Shown: positions 1-5,004 of the stretch, in pieces
How positions within the stretch are numbered: position 1 is the first letter of the stretch
Layout of the letters: each line of letters begins with the position of its first letter
Assembly: GCA_007695205.1 (NCBI GenBank)
Contig: REEF01000569.1
Location: 1 to 5,004, forward strand
Origin: Planctomycetaceae bacterium
GTDB lineage: Bacteria > Planctomycetota > Planctomycetia > Pirellulales > Pirellulaceae
Direction: 5' to 3'
DNA: 5,004 nt
Notes under the pieces: model-generated
Database searches by the model: none
The model's input: only the letters and a program-made list of their open reading frames with translations
What the model was told of the DNA's origin: nothing
Position numbers and translations under genes: made by a program

Positions 1-54
1 ATAGGTCAGACGATTGCTGGCATCTCGGTGGAACGAGCCATTTGGCTTGGACAT
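1..54 (-). CDS. Possible 5' fragment of a minus-strand gene leaving the left edge
   Basis: An ATG at 54-52 on the minus strand opens a frame of 18 codons, beginning MSKPNGSFHRDAS, that is still open at the window edge. It lies about 180 nt downstream of the leftward promoter pattern at 236-264. No clear Shine-Dalgarno sequence precedes it; only a GAG lies nearby. The fragment is too short to assign a family and may be a chance frame. It is listed because it is the only candidate gene that the left promoter could serve. Confidence 0.15.
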   Translation of the reverse strand, partial: MSKPNGSFHRDASNRLTY

Positions 55-212
55 TGCGGATGACTCGACAACGGAATCGTATGAGCGGCGAACGTCTCCA
101 TTCAACCGGCGGCGACGGATGGACGTTCCATGGAAAACGGGTTACCGCCGCTCAGTTGCATCCGATGGATCGTGGGCTGCGTACGTCGGCCACCAGCTCG
201 ACGCTGGACGAC

Positions 213-265
213 CGCCGCCCAGCCGATCGATCCAGATTCTAACACATCCCGGCAGCAACGGCAAA
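213..265. repeat. 53-bp direct repeat, left copy
   Basis: This segment aligns without gaps to 4952-5004, with 42 of 53 positions identical by hand count. The best conserved blocks are CGCCCAG, CGATCGAT and CGGCAGC followed by ACGGCAAA. Weaker similarity seems to continue to the left of both copies, needing small gaps. Read on the minus strand, both copies hold a -35/-10 pair with the same 17-nt spacer. The minus-strand frame open in the right copy contains a stop in this one, so conserved coding is unlikely. Confidence 0.6.
236..264 (-). promoter_or_regulatory. Candidate sigma70-type promoter pointing left
   Basis: On the minus strand, TTGCCG (264-259) is followed after exactly 17 nt by TAGAAT (241-236). 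The -10 box is preceded by TGT, giving an extended -10 (TGn). The -10 box matches TATAAT at 5 of 6 positions and the -35 box matches TTGACA at 4 of 6. Transcription would start near 229 and run toward the left edge. Conservation of both boxes and the spacer in the second repeat copy supports function; no start site has been shown. Confidence 0.4.
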
Positions 266-424
266 CGTTTTTCGCGGTCCATGCTCGAAGTTGCAGCCGG
301 GGCAGATCACGGCCAGCCATCGCCGTGACGACATGGTTTCGTGCCGGGATTCATCCAGCCATCACCCGTGGTCGTCGTCGCCGGTCAGTTTGGCGGTACG
401 GTTTCACGCCATGAAGGAGATCGG

Positions 425-430
425 TAGAAT
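425..430 (+). promoter_or_regulatory. Possible -10 element upstream of the M14 gene
   Basis: TAGAAT at 425-430 matches the -10 consensus at 5 of 6 positions and faces the carboxypeptidase gene, leaving a leader of about 100 nt. No good -35 box lies 16-18 nt upstream; the best matches there score about 3 of 6. A chance match is quite possible. Confidence 0.2.
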
Positions 431-528
431 CATCGGAGACGAAGTGGAAGGCGGTGGCAGGGAAACCGTAGATCTGATCCCGCCCAAAGTCGAAAAGAGG
501 ATCCCGTCCCCTAATTCTTCAACCGTTT

Positions 529-534
529 GGAGGG
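529..534 (+). promoter_or_regulatory. Ribosome binding site of the M14 gene
   Basis: GGAGGG ends 6 nt before the ATG at 541. This strong Shine-Dalgarno match fixes the start directly ahead of a signal peptide. Confidence 0.75.
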
Positions 535-540
535 TACCTG

Positions 541-1806
541 ATGACTCAGCGATCTGCGTCTCGCATCCTTTTCGTCCCGCTGCTTTTCCTGTGGATCGCC
601 AGCGGGGTTTTCGCATCAACGACGTTCGCGGCGGAGCAGGCCGCTTCGCCAACGCTACAAATCGACTGCGACTTTCCCGGCGGCAATGTGATCGTCGAAC
701 GGATCGAAGGAAGCGACGTCTTTTTGCGCCAGGACCCTCGCGACACGCCCCGGTTCTGGTTCTATTGGTATTTTCGCGTCCGCGAAGCGGCCGGGCAGAG
801 CTTGACGTTTCATTTCACGCAGGGCAATGTGCTCGGCGTACGAGGTCCGGCGGTGAGCACCGACGGCGGAGAGACATGGAGTTGGCTGGGTGCCGACGCC
901 ATGGACGGCGCGTCGTTTACCTACACGTTTCCCGCCGAGGCGGATGAGGTGCGTTTCTGCTTGGCAATGCCTTACCTGGAGAGCCATCTGCGCGAGTTCT
1001 TGGGCCGCTACCGGGACAACCCGCATCTGCGGATCGAGACACACACCACGAGCCGCAAGGGCCGTACCGTCGAGCGGCTTCGGCTTGGCGACCTGGACGG
1101 ATCGCCAAACCACCGAGTAGTGTTGGCCTGCCGCCACCACGCCTGTGAGACGATGGCAAGCTGGGCACTGGAGGGAGTGATGGAAGTGATTCTCTCCGAT
1201 ACTCCCGAGGGTCAGTGGCTCCGGGAGAACGTCGAGTTCCTCGTGTTTCCCTTTATGGACAAGGACGGGGTGGAAGACGGCGACCAGGGCAAGGACCGTG
1301 CCCCGCACGATCACAACCGCGACTACCTGGGCGAGAGCATCTACCCGGAAGTGGACGCCTTGCGGCGGTTCGTACCGGCTTGGTCAGAGGGAAGGCTGCG
1401 AATCGCGCTGGACATGCACTGTCCGTATATCCGCGGTGGGGGCGACCGAAAGGGAAGCAACGAACGTCTGTTCTTTGTTGGCGGCCCGTCTGAAGAGGGG
1501 TGGGCACGTCTGGAGGAATTCTCGCAAATTCTGGAGGATGTGCAGGTCGGCCCGTTGCGGTATGCTCGGAAGCACAACCTACCGTATGGGGAGAACTGGA
1601 ACACGCTTGAACAGCCTCGGTCATTCGGGCGTTGGGCGGCCCTGTTGCCCGGGGTGAAAATCGCGACTACCATCGAGGTTCCCTATGCGGATGTGGCCGG
1701 CACACCGGTCACACCGGACAGTGCCCGGGCCTTTGGCCGAGATCTCTCGCGCGCGATTCGCGTTTACTTGGATCGGCTCCCGGTGGAGCCCTTCGTGGAC
1801 CGGTGA
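541..1806 (+). CDS. Secreted M14 family zinc carboxypeptidase-like protein
   Basis: This 421-residue protein belongs to the M14 metallocarboxypeptidases, close to the cytosolic-carboxypeptidase (CCP) branch. Such enzymes use one zinc ion to cleave C-terminal residues or related amide bonds. Residues 1 to about 30 form a signal peptide (basic start, hydrophobic core, likely cleavage after Ala25 or Ala30), so it should act outside the cytoplasm, unlike the eukaryotic CCPs. Residues about 40-160 form a beta-rich N-terminal domain of the type that precedes CCP catalytic domains. The catalytic part shows the HxxE zinc motif (His200, Glu203), the NR pair (Asn259-Arg260), the third zinc ligand in DMH (His293) and the catalytic glutamate in TIE (Glu379). 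The stretch from 'SDTPEGQWLREN' to 'KDGV' also follows the CCP pattern. All expected residues are present, so it should be active. The substrate cannot be read from sequence: peptide tails or cell-wall peptides are possible. The next gene on the same strand is also exported. Confidence 0.88.
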   Translation: MTQRSASRILFVPLLFLWIASGVFASTTFAAEQAASPTLQIDCDFPGGNVIVERIEGSDVFLRQDPRDTPRFWFYWYFRVREAAGQSLTFHFTQGNVLGVRGPAVSTDGGETWSWLGADAMDGASFTYTFPAEADEVRFCLAMPYLESHLREFLGRYRDNPHLRIETHTTSRKGRTVERLRLGDLDGSPNHRVVLACRHHACETMASWALEGVMEVILSDTPEGQWLRENVEFLVFPFMDKDGVEDGDQGKDRAPHDHNRDYLGESIYPEVDALRRFVPAWSEGRLRIALDMHCPYIRGGGDRKGSNERLFFVGGPSEEGWARLEEFSQILEDVQVGPLRYARKHNLPYGENWNTLEQPRSFGRWAALLPGVKIATTIEVPYADVAGTPVTPDSARAFGRDLSRAIRVYLDRLPVEPFVDR

Positions 1807-1944
1807 ATCGGCGGCGGGACCAGCCGCTTGCCATCGGCCTGTTTCTCAATACCCACGTGTTCGCCGTGGAGATGGACATGCTGGGTTTGGTGGGGTAATC
1901 TGGGTTGTCTTGGACGATGCTGATTGGTTGTCGAGTCATTTGTC

Positions 1945-1950
1945 GAGGAG
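1945..1950 (+). promoter_or_regulatory. Ribosome binding site deciding the beta-helix gene start
   Basis: GAGGAG lies 8 nt before the ATG at 1959 and 11 nt before the ATG at 1962. The frame is open from an ATG at 1905, but that start has no comparable site and would put 18 extra residues in front of the signal peptide. The start at 1959 is therefore preferred. Confidence 0.65.
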
Positions 1951-1958
1951 ACGCGAAG

Positions 1959-4418
1959 ATGATGGGTTGGAAGCAGGATGGCAGGCTGGTTCGTCGCGTG
2001 TGTGTGGCGGGTTGGGGAGCCGTGTTGGTCGGGGTGCTGATGACTCGGTTGCTCGTTGCCGGGACTGTGGCGGCGGCCGATGGGCAGGCGGCCAGTGCTG
2101 GATTCGCCGAAGTGAACGAAGCTTGGGCCGAAGGGGATCATCCGCGAGTCCGCGCGCTACTAGCCGAGTTGCTGGACAACCGGGAACTGGCCCCGCACGT
2201 GCGCAGTTATGCCCAACTTCGGCTGGCACAGAGTTACCGGGTCTCCGGTGATACGGCCGGCAGCCGGCGGGAATACAAGGCGATCGCCGGACGGGACGAG
2301 TATCCCTGGATCCATCGGTACGAGGCGGGCGAGTGGCTACGGGAGTTCGACCGGTTGGACCAGGGGTTGCCCGCGCGGGATCCCACCGCGCCGCGGACCC
2401 CGATCTCGCTGATCGATTCGTTCGCTGCGGAAGTGTTCGTCGCCCCGGACGGTGATGACGGTCAAGACGGCTGCCGCCAGCGGCCGTTTCGGACCCTCAC
2501 GCGAGCCCGGGATGCGATCCGCGCGCTGCGGGCGGAGGGCGCATCCGGCCCGTTCGGCGTGCGCGTCCTGCCGGGCACCTACCCGATCCGGCAGACGCTG
2601 ACGTTGACGGCCGAAGACTCGGGCCAAGAGGGCAAGCCGGTGGTGTATCGGGCCGAGGAACCGGGGCGTGCGGTACTGTACGGCGGACGACGCATCGGCG
2701 GATTCGAACCGGTCCGCGACCCCGAGATCCTGGCTCGGCTGCCCGAGCCGTCGCGGGGCCAAGTCTGGCAGACCGATCTGGCCGCTCAAGGCGTCCACGA
2801 CTGGGGCGAACTCCGCGTACGAGGCGGGATCGGCCAGGCGGAGCCGCCTCCGACTCTGGAACTGTACTACAACGGCCAAGCGATGACCCTCGCCCGCTGG
2901 CCGAACGAAGGCTTCGTCGAGATCCGCGAGTTGCTGGAGCCGGGTTCGCGCGCCGAGGGAACGCCCTCGGTGTTCGGCTACCTGGACGATCGCCACGCCC
3001 GCTGGACCCGGGCCGAGGATGCTTGGCTCCACGGCTACTGGCATTTCCTGTGGGCCGATGCCACGCTGCCGATCGGCCAGATCGACACCCAGGCCAAAAC
3101 GATTACCACAGCGGAGCCCTACCACTACGGCGGCCGCGGCATGAGCAACCGTCAAGGCATCATCTACTATGCCTTCAATCTGCTGGAAGAGATCGATCAG
3201 CCGGGCGAATGGTACCTGAACCGCGACACGGGGATTCTGTACTTCTACCCGCCGGGTGATCCCTCGGAAGCGCTGATCGAGATCGGTATGCTGGCCGAAC
3301 CCATGCTGGCAATGGACGGCGTTTCCCACGTGCGTCTGGAGGGCATGGTATTCGACTTGGGCCGTCACGACGGGCTGCACGTGACCGATAGCCAGGATTG
3401 TCTGATCGCCGGCTGTACGGTGCAACGCATGGCCGGGCAGGGTATTGTCATGACGGGAGGACAACGCAACGGGCTGTTCGGCTGCGACCTTCACACCCTG
3501 GGGCGGCGAGCAGCCGTCGTATCGGGCGGCGACCGGGAGAGCCTCACTCCCGCCGGGCACTTCGTCGAAAACTGTCAGATCCATTTCTTCGGCCGGATCG
3601 ACAGCACCTACACCCAGGCCATCGCCCTCAGCGGCGTGGGCAATCGCGTCGCCTACAACCGGATGTACCACTGCCCGACCAGCGTGATGACGATCGGCGG
3701 CAACGACCACGTGGTCGAATTCAACGACGTGCACGACGCCGTGCAGCAGTCGGACGATCAGGGCGCCTTCTGCATGTGGGGGAACCCCACCTTCCGCGGC
3801 AATATCTACCGCTACAACCGCTTCCGCCACGTCGGCAAGACGGGTGAAGAACGAGCCGTCCACGGCCAGGCAGCCATCCGCTTTGACGATGCCATCAGCG
3901 GCCAGATCGTCTACGGGAATATCTTCTATCGCAGTTCCAATGCCAATTTCGGCGCCATCCAGATGAACAGCGGCCGAGACAACATCATGGACAACAACCT
4001 GTTCATCGACAACCGTCACGGCATCAGCGGCGGCTGGAATCCCGGCAACAGCCACTGGATCGAAACGCGGGAGGGTCGGAAAGCCGGAGCATACCTCACC
4101 GATCTGTACCACGAGCGTTATCCCGAAATGACCCGTATGTTCGACGACCAGGGCGTCAATCACGCCTGGCGCAATCTCTTCTACCGGTGCGGCCAGATCG
4201 TTCGTCGCCCGCAGCACATGGAGTTGCTGGAGAACGCCGTGTTCGGCGACGACCAGGACCCCGGACTGGCCGACGTGGACAACCAGGACTTCCGTCTCCG
4301 AACGGACGCCGCCGTATTCGGGCAAATCCCGTTCCGGCCCATCCCCGTGGATGAAATCGGATTGTACGAACACCCGTTGCGCGCCAGTTGGCCGGTAGAC
4401 ACTGGCTCCGGATTCTGA
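1959..4418 (+). CDS. Secreted right-handed parallel beta-helix protein, probable glycoside hydrolase (GH141-like)
   Basis: From the start at 1959 the protein has 819 residues. Residues 1-40 are a signal peptide with Arg12-Arg13, a long hydrophobic core and an AAA cleavage site before Asp41. Residues about 46-135 are helical, with a TPR-like look ('LAQSYRVSGDTAGSRREY'). At about 157 a beta-helix enzyme layout begins: 'FVAPDGDDG', then 'PFRTLTRARDAIRA', a 'LPGTYPI' turn and an 'EDSGQEGKPVVYRA' segment. It continues with 'YYNGQAMTLARWPNEGF' (303-319), 'WHFLWADA' (361-368) and 'DQPGEWYLNRDTGILYFYPP' (413-432). Helix coils rich in N, G and H fill about 455-690, including 'SDDQGAFCMWG' (598-608) and 'SGRDNIMDNNLFID' (671-684). 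The C-terminus ends with 'EIGLYEHPLRASWPV', a usual ending in this family. The overall order resembles GH141 and related beta-helix proteins that act on complex plant or algal glycans. The catalytic residues and the substrate are not assigned. It follows the M14 gene after about 150 bp. Confidence 0.82.
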   Translation: MMGWKQDGRLVRRVCVAGWGAVLVGVLMTRLLVAGTVAAADGQAASAGFAEVNEAWAEGDHPRVRALLAELLDNRELAPHVRSYAQLRLAQSYRVSGDTAGSRREYKAIAGRDEYPWIHRYEAGEWLREFDRLDQGLPARDPTAPRTPISLIDSFAAEVFVAPDGDDGQDGCRQRPFRTLTRARDAIRALRAEGASGPFGVRVLPGTYPIRQTLTLTAEDSGQEGKPVVYRAEEPGRAVLYGGRRIGGFEPVRDPEILARLPEPSRGQVWQTDLAAQGVHDWGELRVRGGIGQAEPPPTLELYYNGQAMTLARWPNEGFVEIRELLEPGSRAEGTPSVFGYLDDRHARWTRAEDAWLHGYWHFLWADATLPIGQIDTQAKTITTAEPYHYGGRGMSNRQGIIYYAFNLLEEIDQPGEWYLNRDTGILYFYPPGDPSEALIEIGMLAEPMLAMDGVSHVRLEGMVFDLGRHDGLHVTDSQDCLIAGCTVQRMAGQGIVMTGGQRNGLFGCDLHTLGRRAAVVSGGDRESLTPAGHFVENCQIHFFGRIDSTYTQAIALSGVGNRVAYNRMYHCPTSVMTIGGNDHVVEFNDVHDAVQQSDDQGAFCMWGNPTFRGNIYRYNRFRHVGKTGEERAVHGQAAIRFDDAISGQIVYGNIFYRSSNANFGAIQMNSGRDNIMDNNLFIDNRHGISGGWNPGNSHWIETREGRKAGAYLTDLYHERYPEMTRMFDDQGVNHAWRNLFYRCGQIVRRPQHMELLENAVFGDDQDPGLADVDNQDFRLRTDAAVFGQIPFRPIPVDEIGLYEHPLRASWPVDTGSGF

Positions 4419-4873
4419 TGCCAGGTCGGGGGACGCCAAAGTGCCAACGAGAAAGAAGGCGCGTAGACCTCGAACAGTGGTCCGTGTTCATGTTCATGCA
4501 GGGAGGCGACGACCGGATTATTTGAATCCGATAGGTCGAACATCAATTGGTCGCCATCCGCGAATCGCCAGTCGTTGGCAAATACCAAGTACGGGACACC
4601 GGGACGACGCTGATCCGAAACGCATGGGATTTCGGCTACGTATACGCCCTCATGGTCAAAGCCGCCAATCTCGCATCCGTCATCGATTTTCAGGTACCGG
4701 CAGAGTGCAAGGAATGTCCGATATTCCGACGGCAAGGAACTGCCGAGGTCGCCTTCCAGTTGTGCAAGTTCAGTTTCCGTGGCTCCAATCGATGGGACAC
4801 ATGGAAAATCGGAAAACGGTTGATAGCCACTTTGCGTTACGCGTTCCCGTGCCTTTTCTATCGACCGTGTCAT
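4181..4873 (-). CDS. SUKH (SMI1/KNR4) domain protein with an abnormal C-terminus
   Basis: Residues about 28-147 form a SUKH domain: 'IGATETELAQLEGDLGSSLP' followed by SEYRTFLAL, then 'IGGFDHEGVYV', 'FANDWRFADGDQLMFDLS' and 'GPLFEVYAPSFSLALW'. In bacteria, SUKH proteins are mostly cytoplasmic immunity proteins that bind and neutralise polymorphic toxins; others have unclear roles. No toxin gene lies in the window. The ATG at 4873 is the first start after an in-frame TAA at 4894-4892, and has no clear Shine-Dalgarno sequence. The domain should end soon after residue 147, but there is no stop. From residue 152 to the TAG at 4183-4181 (79 residues) the frame is antisense to the beta-helix gene, and this tail looks non-native (many Ser, Arg, Pro). 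The native end was probably lost by deletion or rearrangement near 4420-4440. Base composition is also lower in GC than next door: 32 G+C of 60 at 4501-4560 against 44 of 60 at 3481-3540. Family call is good; function as an intact gene is uncertain. Confidence 0.7.
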   Translation of the reverse strand: MTRSIEKARERVTQSGYQPFSDFPCVPSIGATETELAQLEGDLGSSLPSEYRTFLALCRYLKIDDGCEIGGFDHEGVYVAEIPCVSDQRRPGVPYLVFANDWRFADGDQLMFDLSDSNNPVVASLHEHEHGPLFEVYAPSFSLALWRPPTWHQNPEPVSTGQLARNGCSYNPISSTGMGRNGICPNTAASVRRRKSWLSTSASPGSWSSPNTAFSSNSMCCGRRTIWPHR

Positions 4874-4909
4874 CCGTTGCGTTTTCAGCGATTAGTTGGT
4901 CGGCAACGG
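4874..4909 (-). repeat. Inverted repeat directly upstream of the SUKH start
   Basis: CCGTTGC (4874-4880) and GCAACGG (4903-4909) are perfect 7-bp inverted arms around a 22-nt loop, ending on the base next to the ATG at 4873. In the transcript this would put the region just before the start codon into a stem, where a Shine-Dalgarno sequence would be expected. It could limit translation, or it could be a chance match; the loop is long. Confidence 0.3.
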
Positions 4910-4951
4910 CACAATTGCGGAACGGAGAGCCAGGGTCGAGAGTCAATAGAG

Positions 4952-5004
4952 CGTCGCCCAGTCGATCGATGCACATCGTACCACACGACGGCAGCGACGG
5001 CAAA
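4952..5004. repeat. 53-bp direct repeat, right copy (runs to the window edge)
   Basis: This is the second copy of the segment at 213-265, in the same orientation, with 42 of 53 identical bases and no gaps. The similarity reaches the last base of the window, so the true repeat may extend further right. Here it lies upstream of the SUKH gene, about 80 nt from the ATG. Confidence 0.6.
4975..5003 (-). promoter_or_regulatory. Candidate sigma70-type promoter for the SUKH gene
   Basis: On the minus strand, TTGCCG (5003-4998) is followed after 17 nt by TACGAT (4980-4975), with TGG ahead of the -10 box (extended -10). The -10 box matches consensus at 4 of 6 positions. Transcription would start near 4968, giving a leader of about 95 nt before the ATG at 4873. 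The same -35 box, spacer and TGn occur in the left repeat copy. Confidence 0.4.

Larger units (their letters stand above)
1..540. other. Leader/intergenic region with no confident complete gene
   Basis: Several frames stay open here (for example 14-328 and 42-242 on the plus strand), but their translations are rich in Arg, Ser and Pro, show no recognisable domain and overlap one another, as expected of chance frames in GC-rich DNA. What can be supported is one copy of a 53-bp repeat with a leftward promoter pattern, a possible gene start near the left edge on the minus strand, and a long leader before the carboxypeptidase gene. A decayed gene could also lie here, but I cannot recognise one. 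Confidence 0.6.

Noticed and set aside
80..170. Possible integron attC-like site (ATTCAAC at 100-106 with partly complementary CCGGCGG and CCGCCG arms)
   Set aside because: No GTTRRRY partner core site is found at the other end, and the arms pair only imperfectly. The region near the SUKH start was checked for core sites with the same result.
291..947. A 218-codon plus-strand frame overlapping the start of the M14 gene
   Set aside because: It is Arg/Ser-rich and low in hydrophobic residues, and most of its length overlaps the well-supported M14 frame.
655..1314. A 219-codon minus-strand open frame opposite the M14 gene
   Set aside because: It is a shadow of the M14 reading frame with no domain and no ribosome binding site.
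1810..1828. Hairpin GCGGC/GCCGC just after the M14 stop, considered as a terminator
   Set aside because: The stem is only 5 bp plus one G-T pair and no T-run follows, so it does not look like an intrinsic terminator.
2337..4439. A 700-codon open frame on the minus strand opposite the beta-helix gene
   Set aside because: Long antisense frames are common opposite GC-rich genes with strong third-position bias. Its translation is Val/Ala/Asp-rich with no recognisable domain or start signal, while the plus-strand frame has a signal peptide, a binding site and family motifs.
4770..5003. A 77-codon minus-strand frame including 'IDRLGDALLTLDPGSP'
   Set aside because: The middle reads somewhat like protein, but it begins at a TTG by the edge, overlaps the SUKH start by about 100 nt and ends in unlike sequence. 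The repeat containing its first codons has a stop in the same frame in the left copy.
1..5004. CRISPR array, tRNA/rRNA, transposase or toxin-antitoxin operon
   Set aside because: I saw no regularly spaced short repeats, no tRNA-like cloverleaf, no transposase motif, and no toxin beside the SUKH gene.

Overview
The window looks like chromosomal DNA of a GC-rich Gram-negative bacterium, most likely a planctomycete (Planctomycetota) or a PVC-group relative. That placement is an inference: two secreted degradative proteins of kinds common there, long signal peptides, loose gene spacing, and a stray SUKH-type immunity-like gene. No marker gene fixes the taxon.

Layout. Bases 1-540 hold no convincing complete gene. 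They carry one copy of a 53-bp repeat (213-265) containing a good leftward promoter pattern, possibly the first 18 codons of a minus-strand gene leaving the left edge, and the leader of the next gene. Bases 541-1806 (+) encode a secreted M14 zinc carboxypeptidase-like protein related to the cytosolic-carboxypeptidase branch, with all expected zinc-site residues. After a gap of about 150 bp, 1959-4418 (+) encode a large secreted right-handed parallel beta-helix protein, probably a polysaccharide-active enzyme resembling GH141-type proteins, with a helical (TPR-like) N-terminal segment. On the minus strand, 4873-4181 encode a SUKH (SMI1/KNR4) domain protein. It has no stop where the domain should end, so its frame runs about 240 nt antisense into the 3' end of the beta-helix gene. 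The right edge (4952-5004) holds the second copy of the 53-bp repeat, again with a promoter pattern pointing left, here toward the SUKH gene.

How the parts fit. The two plus-strand genes are both exported and could act together on extracellular or periplasmic polymers: a peptidase/amidase-like enzyme and a carbohydrate-active beta-helix. They may be co-transcribed, but the gap leaves that open. The SUKH gene is a separate convergent unit of visibly lower GC, with no toxin partner in view, and looks like a later arrival or a relic.

I see no CRISPR array, RNA gene, transposase or clear new multi-gene system. The least ordinary signals are the repeated promoter/leader module at both ends and the tail-to-tail junction of the SUKH and beta-helix genes.
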